DNA of 64,000 nt, from the NCBI GenBank assembly GCA_013397075.1, contig VWZS01010177.1, forward strand, positions 1,302,117-1,366,116, given 5' to 3'. This DNA comes from Rhabdornis inornatus (Eukaryota > Chordata > Aves > Passeriformes > Rhabdornithidae). The notes under the pieces are model-generated. The model was not told the origin of the DNA. It saw only the letters and a program-made list of their open reading frames with translations, and ran no database searches. The translations under genes were made by a program, and so were the position numbers. Positions 25,301 to 38,657 of this stretch are shown in pieces (the stretch's first letter is position 1; each line of letters begins with the position of its first letter).

Positions 25301-28149
25301 TCGAACATCCTACAGTTTGACCTTGAAGGAAAATTATAGGTACAAGACTGGATTAAAGGAAAAGAAAGTCTGTATCTAATGAGATCTCTCTGAATGTATT
25401 TATTTCAGGGTATCACTCAAGTAAACCTATTATTGCTTTCTAGTTGAAGAGGTTATGTAGAGGACTACAACTTTTCATTTAACTTACATTAGATTTTTTT
25501 TTAAAGAAGCATTGATCCAAAAGGGCAAAATTTTTCCATCTAAGCTTTGAATGCTTTTGCAAATGATACAAGCTAAGGAGAGTATCCTTAGTATTTTTGT
25601 CCACTCAGTGGATTTAAACTGACTATAATGTAAATGACAATTTGCAAGTGGGAAATAAGGAATGGAAATTAACCTTTCCTGAGATGGTCTAATGAGAACT
25701 GGAATTGTGCATCCAAATTCTACAGCTGTACTTGAAAAACACTCTTTTCCTATTTTACAAAAACAACCCTAGATGTCTCTAATTTCTGGCTGTTTTTAAA
25801 AACTGTTCAGTATGGATTGTTTAGTGAGAAGGAAGAGGAGTCAGATTGTGCTTTTGCCTCACATAGATTTTCTGTTTAAGTTTGCAGTCTAACTGCATGT
25901 AATAAACTACTCAAGGAAATCTTTTCTCAAGGGTGCTTTTGCATGACCTCTTTATTGCTGGAACTAGCTAGAAAGATATATTTGTTCATGAAATATAGGA
26001 GAAAACAGGTGCTCCATTTTCTGAAGGTAAAAATGTAAACCAAATACTTGTTTAGTGTCCTCTTCATTTGTTCAGTCATCATTAGAATCTTTCTCTGGAG
26101 ATCCTTTTTTTTTAATATGGTTTCATTCAGGATACAGATACATATGCAGTTTAGATGCAGAATTATTAAGAAACCATTAATTAATAAAAAATTTGAAGGA
26201 ATAGAAAAAAGGCATCTATACTTGGGTCTGAAATCAATGCAATGGTTGTGCTCAAGCCCATATCAGAATTATATAAGCTTTAGTGTCTTCCAGAGATTTC
26301 TAGTTTTATATTGGTGGGAGTTCTGTTGAAGTTTGAGGGCTCCGGTTTAGTTAGTCCCTACCTCTCTTTCAATGAGTTTTGGATAAAGAGAAGCATTTAC
26401 TTTTTGTTTTCAGTTCAGAGCAATATCTCACTGGCTGATCTAATCTGTGTTTGGTAGTCTAGCCGGAGTTCATCTTGATAAATATATAATTAATTTGTTT
26501 CCTGGAATGAATTGTGAATGTATCACTCATCGCCTTTCTCTCACTACGTTTGGTAAGCCACACAGTCTATCTCATCTCAGAAGGCAAGACACAAAATGTC
26601 TGTTTTGGACTAAGAAGAATCCTCCACTGCTCACAATTACATTTCATTTGGATCTGTCACAATAGACATATTGAGAATGGGACTGTATCCTTTTCCTACC
26701 TGGTAACTTAGATTCTGTAATTCTGTTTCTATAATTTAGCACTAGCAACTCTGTGTTGGGCCTTTTGCTTATTTACTTGTTTTCTGTCTGAAGGTAATAG
26801 ATTAATTCTCAATCAGTGGTACCTCTTCAGATTTACAATCTGCTTTCTTAAAACAATACCTTTAATTACATATTCCAGCTGTCTGAAATAGTCTGTCTTT
26901 CTGTCTAGGGGGGAGGGGGAGCACACTAAATTTTTTAGCTGACAACACATTCTCTCTCTTTGCTGTATTTATAATTTGCAGTATTTTCCAGTTTAAAACT
27001 ATTTGTAGACATTAATTGGCATCTTATTTCCTCTTACAGACTCTAATAGTTATTAATTTTGCAGAGCATATCCAGATTTTACATACTGCTGTGCTCTGTT
27101 CTCCTTCATTTACTGTTCCTCAAACAGCTTTCATTCTGTGAGCCAGTTTTAATGTATGAGGCAATTAAAATTAATTTTCATGCAATATTTCTAGTGATGC
27201 CCATATCATTCCTTTTAAAGAGTATATTTCATCTGCCTTCCTTAATTTCAACTTTTATCTGAACCCAGATCAAGCAAGTTTTGGAAGATTTGCTGCTTAT
27301 TAATCTGTATTGTGCATCAGTCATGAAAATATATTAATTCTTAACAGGTTGTTGTTTTTTCTTCATATAAATGTCTCATTTTAGTGCAAATTAAAAGTCT
27401 TTAAGAGGATAATGAGTCTTGGGGTTGCAATTTTAACTTTAAAATTTTGTACTACAATTTTTTAAGCTTCGAAAACTGACTATATCAAAATTGAAACTAA
27501 TAATTTTAACAGTCATAGTAAATACATTATCTCATTAATAATTTCTAATGGTACCAGGTGCATGTGGAGTGTAGATTTTTGTTTATTCTTCTGCCTATTT
27601 TTCCAACCTATGAGTGATATGTATCATTTGCTGTAGTCAAAGTAATGACACTTAATCCAGAACTTACATATTTTCATTTTTGTGCATTTTGTTTCTAGCT
27701 CATGAAAATTACCTTTTTTGAAACTATTTATTACATAGTAAATATTGAATCTGTATGATTAGCCAAAGGAAATATTTAGGTATTTAGTTATTTCGATTGA
27801 TGCTATCATCAAATCAGATACAGGGGCTTCTTGGCACAGGCATCTGAACTGTATACCTTTGCCTCTCTTTATAATCAGTAAAGAGAAAGGAGCACTTTCA
27901 CTATACAGATCATCTCCTCATGTAAACACTTTCAATTGATCAAAGAAATTACTCTCTGAGATGTGTTTATTCTTCTCTGCTGATTTTAATAAGCAAACTG
28001 AATCTAGCGTTGAGAGAGCACTGTTTAAAACTGACAGAGGTGAACCTCACTGTCGGATTCTAGACTCAGAAGAGCAGTGGAAAAATTCTTAGCTGGTAAA
28101 AAATGAATTATAGCTCTGTGAGTTTTCTCATAGGGAAAAAATCTAAACC
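22316..28149. other. Long AT-rich interval, nothing recognised
   Basis: About 5.8 kb has no repeat or gene that I can name. It contains T-rich runs (22,858-22,915 and 23,049-23,062) and a small G-rich run near 26,910. Some of it may be old repeat beyond visual recognition. Confidence 0.4.
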
Positions 28150-28870
28150 AAACCCAAACAACATTTATTAAGTTCTTAGTGTTCAACAACAAGCTAGCAC
28201 CCTTGCATTAATGAAAATTTTGAACAGCATTAGACTCAGTATTGATCCCTGAGGTATGCTTGAAGTTACTGACCTTTAACTGGACTTTGTGCCACATTCT
28301 GGCTCTGGTCACTTAGACAGTTTTCATTCTACCTTGGGGTCTGCACATCCACCCCATATTTCATCAACTTTTCCATGAGGAACTTATGAATGAAAGTGTC
28401 AAAAGATTTATTTAAGTAATTAGACATATTCACTGCTCTCCGTCCACCTACTAGGCCAGGCATTTCATCACAGAAGTTTATTATATTGTTCAAGCATTAA
28501 TTCCCCTTGATGAATCCATGCTGACTGCTCCCAATCACCTTCCTGTCCTCTGTGAGCCTGGAAGCTGTTTCCAGGTTAGTGCTTTCACTACCTTTATGAG
28601 AATCAAAGTGTGGCTAACTGATCTGTAGGTTCTTGATTCTTCTTTCTTGCCCCTCTTAAAGATAAATGTGACATCTTTTCTCTCCATCCCTTGGGCACCT
28701 CTTCCACCCAGCATGACCATTGAAATCTTACTGAAAATAGCCTTGAAATTACATCAGTACTTGTGAGTGTATCCCATGAGAACCCAAGGACTTCTCTGTG
28801 TCTTGTTTGCCTAAGTATACTCTGACTTGATCCTTTTCCACCAAGGGTAGTGCAGAGCTGGTAAATTAGA
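28150..28870 (-). repeat. CR1 LINE fragment, reverse transcriptase region, antisense
   Basis: The minus strand encodes broken pieces of the CR1 RT domain. Near 28,893-28,690 there is EVPKGWREK, matching the family pattern EVPEDWR. At 28,690-28,610 another frame gives FKRGKKEESRTYRSVS, matching FKKGKKEDPGNYRPVS. Towards the left the plus strand reads like antisense CR1 down to TTGATCCCTGAGGTATGC near 28,243. Frame changes between these pieces show the copy is inactive. No 3' tail is present. It is moderately old. Confidence 0.82.
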
Positions 28871-30498
28871 GACATGGAAACTGTTCCACACAAATGGACA
28901 CTTTCTTTGAAAAGATTTTATTCAGGGTGATTCTGTAACTGTCATTCTGTCATTTATACTTGTGCTGCTCTCTCTTTATGTATTAATTTTACCATGCCTT
29001 TTATCAAATACTGTGACCAGGAGTACATGTATTGTTAAAATTATATGTGCATCATGCAGTTGTGCATGAGTGTGTGTACCTTAATTAATTTTTTAATAAT
29101 TTCCAAATTTATATATTATATTTTTTATGCAAATTGAAGATGGAAGAGAAATTTTGACGAGATAACATAGCTTTTTTAGATGCAAGAGGATCTATTTTTT
29201 AGAGTTGTGTCAATATTCACTTCTTTTTAAATGCTTCATTGAACAGATAAAGTCATCCTTTCACATCACAGGGACAGCAATATTGTGTAAGAATTTAATA
29301 AATGAGTAAGCACAACAGCTAAAAAGTCTCTATTTGTTTTACTAGCAAACAAAGTAAATTTTTGTATTATAGAGGTATATAAGAAAATTGATATTTGAAT
29401 TATTTGACCCCAGATAAGTTCTACATTTCTTCCCACCAATCTCTTCTGCACTTCATTTATATATTTCTACTAAAATTTGGGGGGTTTTTATAATTTTCTT
29501 GAAGTAGTCCAAGGCTTTATTTCATCAGTTAACGCAGTCTCTTGTTACACTCAAAATGTCATCTAGACAGGAAGGTTTCTGAAGTGTGAGCAGAGCAGCT
29601 GTTGCCTAGCAGGAAGGAAAATCATTGACCTGACACTTGGCAGCTGCAAATTTGTATACAGTTTAATAGTTGAAAAGCAGAGTACAAGAAAACAGAAGCT
29701 TGTTCACCTCCTGGGTCCAGCACACCTAGGTTTTGTAAATTACTGTCGTTTAATCGAAAATCAGTTCTTGGTGCTCTTAATAATAAAATACATTTTAAAA
29801 GGTATTTTTTTTTCTCTTTAGTCTGGTCACAAATTCTAGTTTTTTAATATTGATGAGTTTTACTGAATGTCAGATATATAAACAGAATGAAAATATAGGT
29901 ATACATATATACTTTTGGAGTTGTTTGCATTGGGAAAACATAATTAATATTTAAATAATTAGTACCTTAAAAGAATGCATAAACTAATGTTTAGTAATTA
30001 GAGGAAAAGAAACCTTGCAGGAAAATTTGATGAAACAATGATAGCTATTATGGTTTTAACAAAGCTGAAGAAAGGATTAATTGCTAGAGCAGAAAATACT
30101 TAGGAAAAAAATCACCAAGCAAACATTTTCATTTATACAAAGCGTGCTGCTTCTAGTTGCTAACAAATTATGTATTCACACTTGGATCAACTTTATTTTG
30201 TTACCTGAGTAGCTAAAAAACAGAAAAGAACCAGAATGTGAAGCAAAACTTAATTGCTCCATCCTGTGACTTTGCCTGTCATGACTAGGTTGTAAACTTT
30301 AATAACAATGCCAAAAATATGTTAATTAAATTCTCATGCCATTGTAGGAAAATTCAGGGGACATACTCAAATGAAAGCATAATTGCATTTCTATTAAATA
30401 ACAATAAAATTGGAGACATTGAGTTTTAAAACTATTAAAACTGTAAGGAGTGGTGCCTAAGGAGTGGTGCCTTTGTTATTGCCATAATTTTTCTCTTA
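28871..30498. other. AT-rich sequence, nothing recognised
   Basis: No repeat or gene was identified. A 14 bp tandem duplication (AAGGAGTGGTGCCT, 30,445-30,458 and 30,459-30,472) lies close to the CR1 insertion on the right. Confidence 0.45.
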
Positions 30499-30740
30499 AT
30501 CACAGAATCACAGAATAGGCGAGGTTGGAAGGGACCACAGTGGGTCATTCGGTCCAAAATCTCTTCTCAAGCAGGCTCATCCTAGAGCACATGGCACAGG
30601 ATTGAATCCAGACGGTTCTTGAATATCTGCAGTGAAGGAGACTCCACAATCTCTCTGGGCAATCTGTTCCAGTGTGTGGTCACCTCCCAGTGAAGAAGTT
30701 TTTCCTCATGTTCAAACAGAACATGCTGTTTATTAGTTTC
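30499..30740 (-). repeat. CR1 LINE 3' end, relatively well preserved
   Basis: From the left it has two ATCACAGAAT octamer-type repeats, then GTTGGAAGGGACCACAG. It continues through CACAATCTCTCTGGGCAA, CTGTTCCAGTG and GAAGTTTTTCCTCATGTTC. This is the reverse complement of the last ~240 bp of CR1. It matches the typical consensus more closely than most other copies here, suggesting a younger insertion. It is truncated at about 30,740. Confidence 0.9.
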
Positions 30741-32469
30741 TGCTAAGTTATAAAACTTTCTTGAGATTTGTGGTATTTCATGGGAAGAGACAAAATTGAC
30801 ATAGGATCTGAAAAAGAATCATAAAGTATTGTGCCATATTAAACCTAGGGAATACTAAATCATGCTACATCGTAGTTGTATTACTTTTTTCTCAAGACTG
30901 ACTGGTATGGCATCTATGAATGACCTAAATTAGTTCAGGAGCAGAAAATAGTTATGATTACTATTAACTTTCTCTTTTTCTTAGCCATTGTATCAGTACA
31001 TTAGGATTGTGACTGACTTGTAAAAGTTCTTACTGTTAAAAATTTTAAAATTTTAATGTTATCATTTTTATATTTGTGACTCACTTGCAAAATTGAACAG
31101 TAAAGATCTGTCAATGACAACAATTTTATGTCTTTAACTATCCATTTAACAATTTTCTCTTATGTTGATAAAAGTTACAATTAATAGCTTCAGACGAATG
31201 AATACTGAGTAGTATTTTTCTGTAAGAGCATCTTAAAGGGAACAGGTTTTGGTAAAATGCAAGAGAAACTTAGATGACCTATAGCTTTTGAAATTAACTT
31301 GACAGAACCTAATTGCAACCAAAGGTTGTCACAGAGATTTCCTGCAAGTAGTTCTAGATGGTGTACATAAAGCAGATAAATGATGTGTTGTATAAATGAA
31401 GGAAGAGGAAACTACATTCATGTACTGAATTGATGACAGCTATGTAACTGCCTAGAGAGATGAGAGATAGAAGGATCATTCTTCTCTGTCATGAAGTAAT
31501 CACCTGCTATGCAGCAAGCACAGTCAAAATAGCAACATCACTTCCACTCAATGCAAATTCTCCCCTGAGTTCTGCCTATACTTTAGCATTTGCACATCCT
31601 TATTTGGGAACACTTTGTCATTCTCATTTCTCATGTACTGAATTTTCAATACATTGCTCTTACTTTCTCATTTGCTGCAAACTTTTTATCATGATGTTCA
31701 GACATTAAGAAGGTCAATATATTGCTGCTCTTATACATCTCAACCAGTCACATTCTGGGGATGTTTTAGTTGTTCATCGTTTATAGTTAGCGATGATATT
31801 TCTATCATATATTTGTCAAATTTATATGTCCTGAAAACTTTGACATTTTTCTACTGAAATAGGAAGTCCCTTGGGTTTTTCTACAGTAAAATAAAAATGC
31901 CACACTTTTTAATTTTTGATGGATACATGTTTATTCTCTTACCTGAAGCTTCAGCTTCAGTACAAAATGATTATACAGCACTCCCTTCTTCCATGAAAAA
32001 GAAGCAAAGAAACCTGAACAAACCTTAAATACATCTTAAATTGCTAGGGCACTTCATTCAAACACAGAAGTCTCAACTACTTAAGGCAAAAAATAATTTG
32101 GAGTCTGATACATGAACATATGATGTCAACAATTTTCTGCCTGCTACTTTCATTCTTTTTCACTTTTCAAATCCATGATTCCTCAGATGTATTTCACAAG
32201 CTCCTGCTCTCATTACTTTTCAGACAAATCTAAACAGACAAAAACATACAGAGTGTATTTGAAAATATTGCATTGGGAAATCATGGGAGTAGCATACAAA
32301 AGTATTTCCACTCAGATGGGCACAACAATAGAGTTTTAGGCTTATTAGGCATCACCTACTTTGCAGGGATATTTTGACTACTATGCCAAAAAAGAGCTTT
32401 AGAGTGAGGCTTCCAAAATCGCAGTTTCCTGAATAAAACTGAAATACTATTGGCTTTTCACTTTTACTG
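30741..32469. other. AT-rich sequence, nothing recognised
   Basis: No repeat or gene is recognised. The open frames at 31,460-31,857 overlap in two frames and have no recognisable domain. Confidence 0.45.
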
Positions 32470-33155
32470 TATTGAGTTCAGATGCCCCAGTGCTGGCAGC
32501 AGGGGCTTCAGAAACCTCTGTGAGGAGCGGTCAGGGCTGCCTCAAGCTGGACATAGCTGGTGCCACTGGCAGCAAACAACCCATCTCAGGGCATGTCTGA
32601 GCCCCACAGCCAAGGTGGAGGGACCTTGGGGAAAGTGTATTTAGGAAAACGTATTTTAAAACATATTTTTAGAACTTTTTTTAAAATACTGCATGACAGC
32701 TTCAGAAGGATAAGTGAGGAATGTGTGTATTTCACATATGTGCTATTTTACATAGCACTGCAGACAGCAAAGTGAGAGAAAAGGAGGGAAGGAGATGTCC
32801 CTGCAGCCTGTTGATAGGACCACACCAGAACAGGTACACTGCAGCCTGTGCACAACAGGGAATGGGACAAGTATGAGGAGAAAGTAGTGGCAGAGAGGAG
32901 CTTTTACAGACTGACCTCAGCTCCCATTCCACATTAACCAGTGCTGTTGGTGTGGTGGGAGGTAGAAGAGTCAGGAATGAAGGAGTGAAGTTGAGCCCGG
33001 AAAAAATGAGGGGGAGAGGTTGGCAGGATGGTGTGGTTTTGTCTTTGCTTCTCATCTGAATTGGCAATAAATTACCTTAATTTTCTCGAAGTCAGGTCTG
33101 GTTTGCCTTTGATGGTTAGTGGCAAGCAATCTCCCTGCCTTTATTTTGATTCAAA
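32470..33155 (+). mobile_element. ERVL-type LTR fragment, 3' end missing
   Basis: The left part is GC-rich, with CTGGCAGCAGGGGCTTCAG and AGCCAAGGTGGAGGGACCTT. The middle has CTGCATGACAGCTTCAGAAG and CACTGCAGACAGC. The right part has GAGTGAAGTTGAGCCCGG, an AATAAA at 33,066-33,071 and TTTGCCTTTGATGG. The order and the polyadenylation signal parallel the LTRs at 16,747 and 62,226, but the left part differs, so it is probably a related subfamily. The last ~100 bp of the LTR and its CA terminus are absent or unrecognisable. The minus frame at 32,732-33,067 is a shadow. Confidence 0.78.
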
Positions 33156-36100
33156 TCTGTTACATTCCTCTAGATACCTATTGTCATCTGAGTTTTATTA
33201 GGATGACCAAGACATCTCACAGGGCTGAAGATAGGGCAAAGGAAATACAGAAGAACCACTTTTTCTTGGACCAAGTCCTAGAAACCAAGGACATATTTGG
33301 GCGACTTAAGCAGAAATCATTGATTCACTTAAATTCAGTGAAGCTCACAAACAGACACCTACATTAAGATGTTTACAAGTGCATTTCTGGGCAACACTGG
33401 AATCACAGCAAATCCCCTTTCTCCTCAAATTTCTCCTGGAATTAGAGGTAGAATGCTAAAACTCCAGGTTTCATTTTAACTGTGGGACTAACAAAAATTG
33501 AAATGAAAAAACCCAGAAATATAAACTGAATTATTTTAGTAGTGAATCAGTAGACAGTGAAGATGGAATATTACCAGTGATATTTTTCTGAAGCTATGCT
33601 AATTTCTTAAAATGTCTTACTGGCATTTAGGATGCAACACATTTTTTTGAACTTAGGATATATCACAGATGTATGAACCTCAAATAGATACCCAAGGCTC
33701 ATTTTATAGTTAATGAAGAGAAAGAATCGCTTATGAGGTATCATCTATTTTATTCTCACACAGACATTTAACATGGTGGATATATCATACATAAATATGC
33801 CTATTTCTCTTCAACAGCTCTGACAGAAGCCTAAAGATATCACCTAAGGTGTACACATTTACATAATAGATTACTGAAGCTAGATGGGAGGAATTTCCCT
33901 CCAAAATTACCATTATTGTGGATTGATGGTAGCATGTATAACTTAATCTCTAGCTAGTGCATCAGCTCCTTCATTTTTCATTCCAATAATTCTAAAGAGA
34001 AAAGCTCTGAAATGTAACATTCACGTAATGGGTTATGACTGCTCCAGCAGAAATGCAGTTCTCTATACACATTGATATTGAGAGAATAGAAAAGTAAACA
34101 AAATAATGACATACAGAGGTTAAATGCAAATTATGATTAAACTTCTACCAAATGGACAAAGATACACAATTGACTGTTTCAATTTAAAAGTTGCTATCAT
34201 TTATAGTGCATTCATAGGCAAAGGCTGATGCCATAAGTAAAATAATGAATATAGGAAGAAGGTTTTTCTGTGATCAATTACATCAGTAATGCTGACCCAT
34301 ACTTAAATGCATATTCTTTCAGTTAAAACAAGAAATGCTAAGTTTTGACCTTTTAAAATTAATAATTTATAACACACAATCAAGATGGATATTTAAGTTT
34401 GTTCAAATAAAATAATTTCTAGAAAGTGTCTTTTTACCAAATAAGATTGTTTCATTTTTAGTTAAAAATATTTTTTAAAAAATCCTCATTTAGGACTAAA
34501 TGGTCTTTCACAAGTTTAAACCAGTAGCTTAGAATTTATTTTGCCATGTTCAATTGAAGTTAAAAGAATAAAAGCCATTTTAAATAAAACCAGACTTAAA
34601 TAGCAAAATTAGTCATCTTGATGACTACAAATTTTCTCTTCAGATAATGCAGTATCTACTGAACTGCACAAATGAGTTCAAGACATTTTAACATCTGGAG
34701 AAGAGTTAAATTTATCTGCATACTTTTTTCTGGAGAAAAAAAATACAATGGTTAGTCCCAAGAATTATGGACAGATTTCAGCTGTCAACTGTTAATTAAA
34801 TCATTACAGAAATGCAACCTAAAGAAGACTAGATAGCCAGAAATTACTTCAGAAAATTGAATTTCTTTCAACATGAGTATGAGACAACTGTGTTTTTTTT
34901 CCTAGAAAACTAAGTATAGAGTGTTATAGATTAACTTAGTTATACTCTAATTTTTGCATTAAACATTATAATTTATAGCTCTTGTAATCATAACTGACTA
35001 TTACTTTTTCTTGGACTATTTTCACAAATTTTAGTGATACTTGGAAGTGTGACTATGAATGGGTGAACTTCAAATGCTACAGCTACCATTCATTCTGAAA
35101 AAGAAAAAATAGGAACATTCTCATAGCTTTAGAAGTTCCATAAAACAGGGAGACATTGTTTTATACATGGAACATGATGTTTTTCTCTATTTTGAATATA
35201 TTTTAGTCAATAAAAAGTATTGTCAAATCACAAAACCTATTATGCAACTGTGCATCTGCAAAATGTCTCATTTGTTTGATTTAATGGAGTTTTGAATTTT
35301 TTGCATCTAATTTAGTGCTCCCTTACTGAGAAGTAGGAATGTGACGAAGTTTGCCTTGCATAGCTTCTTTATTTTCTAAGTACATAATAGAGATATTCAG
35401 GTAGTCCTGAAAGTTCTAGCTGACATGATATAGGTAGCCCTTGGAAAATGTTTCCTATTCCTTGCCTTGCCATTCCTTTGAGTATAGCACATTCTCAAAA
35501 GCCAAGTGTCCAATGAGGCGAAGAATGGCAGAGTTTATGGCAGTTGTTCATGCATACAAGGTTATGAGTTTTAAGTTCTCTTGAGTCTGATGAGAACAAC
35601 TTGCTTTTGGAAGGGAATTAAAGCATAAAAAGCATAAAGCATAAAAAATATGCTACCAATATACTGTTTCATTCTGTGCATTTGGGGGGGTTACAAGTGC
35701 GGGAGGCTCCTCTTAGCTTAACTATGTAGAGAAATTTTCAGAATGGTCTGTGCAGACTGGAATGTTCTGCAGAATGTACTGAAATAATAAAGCACATGCT
35801 GTGTGCTCTGTTCCATAAAATTTTTAGTACTTTGCTAAGTAGACTTATAGCTGGTCCTATTTCCTTCAGATTCCTGCTACTCCAGAGGAACTAAAACTGT
35901 TCAGAAATATTAATGTTCCCCTTGTTCAGAATAGACAAAAATTATGATAATTATAATAAAAAATTTGGTCGAGTGAAAAGAATAGAAGAAATTGAAGAGT
36001 AAGATTACTTAATCTATTTATATCAAGATTAAGTCTAAACTTTCTCTCTGTCCAACCACCTGGCTTATGAGAAACAGACTTTGTTTTGTGAGAGCAAATA

Positions 36101-36964
36101 TTACTTTGTGAAACCAGATGTGATTATAATGTTGGTGAGTTGACATATTCTTGATGCCATGAAGTACAAAATTATACTTGTTCTGTGTAATGACTATTCA
36201 GTTACTGTTTCTTTTATCAGGCAGATTTCTGGAAAAGGGAACTAATATGTAGCCTAACAAGCATTAGAGATGATTTGAAAGGCAGGTGGGGGATATCTGA
36301 CCAACAATGAGGTGTGAAAGAAGAAGAGAAAGACTTCTGCATTTTGTCAGTAGGAAAACAAGCATATTTCTTATAAGATTAAATGTTCATTCTGCATTTT
36401 CCTGTTGGAAGTGTTTCCTACCACTCAGTGTTACATTTTCTTTCCCCTATGCATTCACAAGTATGTGAGGCACAAGCATCCAAAACTCAGTGGAACTTGC
36501 AAAGAGCATGAATTAGTCTCCTCAGAAAATATGCTCATGATTTTGGATATCTAGCTCCTAAATCATCCATTGTATGTCATTGTTCATTTTAAATCTAATG
36601 GACTAGTAACTTACAGCCCACTCTTGTTAGGATGTTCATGGTAAAATCTAATTTAAAATAAAAAAAAGATTAAGTGCTATGATTTTCAGATTGCATGAAT
36701 AATGATATTATTAGTATATTAATGGACTTTGAATCAATTGGCGCAAATGTGTGACAATAAATTGCCTGCCTCCTGGAACCCAGCCTCCTTGTCTTCCTTG
36801 CCAGCTGTCCCAGCCTTCACACTTTCTATCACCAGGCTGATGACAGGAGACATTTTACTCCTTGACTTGGAATTGTCTGATTAATCTTTGCATACTTCTG
36901 GCTGCTAAGGCAGCTGCATGTTTTCAATCCCTCTGTATAAAAATATACTGCAGAATATCAATCA
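33156..36964. other. AT-rich, repeat-poor interval
   Basis: About 3.8 kb has no recognised transposon or exon. Homeodomain-type ATTA and TAAT cores are frequent, as expected from the composition. A small triplet of AGCATAAA units lies at 35,621-35,646. It could include conserved non-coding sequence, but that is not visible without comparison. Confidence 0.4.
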
Positions 36965-37456
36965 GATAACTCTATTGAAATAATAAAGCTACTAGAAAAC
37001 GTCCAAAGGAGGAATAGAAACATGGCGAGGGGTTTATAAGAGAAGCCCTAGGAAAAGTTCCTGATGTCACTTGGTTTATTCAGCCTATTCAGGAGAGGAG
37101 AAGACTGAGGGAAGACCTCATTGCAGTTACAGCTTTGACATGAGGGGAAGAGGAGGGGCAGGCACTGATCTCTTCTCTCTGATTCCCAGTGACAGGACCT
37201 GAGGGAATGGCCTGAAGTTGTGTCAGGGGAGGTTTAGGTTGGATATCACAAAAAGATTCTTCATCCAGAGGGTGGCTGGGCACTGGGACAGGCTCCCAGG
37301 GATGTGGTCACAGCATCAAGTCTTACAGAGTTCAGGAAGCATTTGGACAGTGCTCTCAGGCACATGATATGACTCTTGGGGGATGGTGCTGTGCAGGGCC
37401 AGGAGTTGGACTCGACGATCCTTGTGGGTCCCTTCCAACTTTGTACGATTCTATTA
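36965..37456 (+). repeat. CR1 LINE 3' end
   Basis: The piece runs from a decayed RT-proximal part (TTCAGCCTATTCAGGAGAGG near 37,080) through GTTTAGGTTGGATATCAC, GGCACTGGGACAGGCTCCCA and GTTGGACTCGACGATCCTTG. It ends at GGGTCCCTTCCAACTTTG plus a degraded ATTCTAT tail. The 3' UTR matches a CR1 subfamily with the CTTGTGGGTCCC signature, shared with the minus copy at 22,188. It is 5' truncated. Confidence 0.9.
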
Positions 37457-37473
37457 TAACAAGGATTCCACTA

Positions 37474-37520
37474 ATTTATATATGTATATCTATATAGATA
37501 TGTATACATACACATGTATT

Positions 37521-37563
<43 letters not shown>

Positions 37564-37604
37564 GGATATATGTATATTTGCATTGTATATCCATATATAT
37601 GTAT
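37474..37604. repeat. TA/TG-rich microsatellite
   Basis: A pure TA run lies at about 37,526-37,560. Degenerate TATATG and ATACAT units extend either side. It begins 18 bp after the CR1 tail. Open frames here, rich in isoleucine and tyrosine, are artefacts of the repeat. Confidence 0.95.
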
Positions 37605-38394
37605 AACTAATAAGTTTGGAAGAGAAAAATACACACAGGTAAGCAAATGCTGTGTTCATCTTATACGTCTAAGACACCTCATGAACAGTATCAGCAGTCC
37701 TTGGTGGCTAAATAAGAGAAGGGGTTTGAACAAAAGGCCGATTCCTCAAGAGTTTCTCTAAGGGAAACAGAACTCTATCTTCCTGCTTTCCTACTAATTC
37801 CCCCCTCCACCCTTTGTTAGCTTCCATTTTTAACTTTTTTGGTGGTGAACTGCAAGTCTGACTCAACATCAGTGTGCAGTCTTTATTCTATGGTCTTTTT
37901 CTCCTGCTTTTTCTGATAGAAATTTTCCATCCATTTCTCAGGAGAAAGGCAAATCAAATCCTCTTATATTGTATGAATGGCAGCACAGGGTGATTATAAA
38001 TGGGTAAAAAATTAAGGAAAATCTAATGTTAATGGCTTACACCAGTGTCAATATGTTTTAGAAGGTTTCAGAAAGGCTAAACTGGTATACTTCTATAACT
38101 TTTTTATAATTATTGTTTTCTTTTTTTAAAATAGTGATGCATATGTAACATTATTTTTGTTGTTGTTACTGTTGTTGTTATTACTGCAAGTTTTAAAATT
38201 ATTTTTAGGTAGCTTTGATCAGCCTCAACGATAATTTAATTCTAAGTGATGTCACACTGGGGTAGACACAAACAAATCAGAGAAGTAAACTTATTGGTTC
38301 TGAAGACATGATATTCACTCTATAAACTGGTTTTGTTTATCAGACTAACCTCATATATACAGTCAGACACTGTATGTTTTAAATTATAAATCAT
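37605..38394. other. AT-rich sequence, nothing recognised
   Basis: There is a short TTG/TTA-rich stretch (38,155-38,185). No gene or repeat family was identified. Confidence 0.45.
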
Positions 38395-38452
38395 GATGAC
38401 GGAGATCTTTTCCTACTTTAATCATTCTATCATTCTATTTTATGATTCTATG
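38395..38452 (+). repeat. Minimal CR1 3' terminal fragment
   Basis: GATCTTTTCCTACTTTAATC is followed by ATTCTATCATTCTATTTTA and ATGATTCTATG. This is the CR1 3' terminus and its octamer tail, with only about 55 bp retained. It is too short to assign a subfamily. Confidence 0.6.
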
Positions 38453-38630
38453 TCCTTATACAGCTGGAGCACATTTGTGGACTCCTGGATCATCTTTTCC
38501 AGTTTAGTTTCATAATAAAAGGAATCTAACACATGCTGTAGACACTATGAGAGCACATTATGTGGGAATGGCTGTGAGATTTGTTTCAGAACAGTAGTTC
38601 TCATCTAAACTGAAGTATTAACATAAAGTT

Positions 38631-38657
38631 AATCATCCTAATCATCCTAATCATCCT
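38631..38657. repeat. Three tandem copies of a 9 bp unit
   Basis: The unit AATCATCCT is repeated three times without mismatch (38,631-38,639, 38,640-38,648 and 38,649-38,657). It is a short minisatellite-like array. Confidence 0.95.

Noticed and set aside
37383..37761. Frames rich in isoleucine and tyrosine
   Set aside because: They are translations of the TA/TG microsatellite and the CR1 tail.
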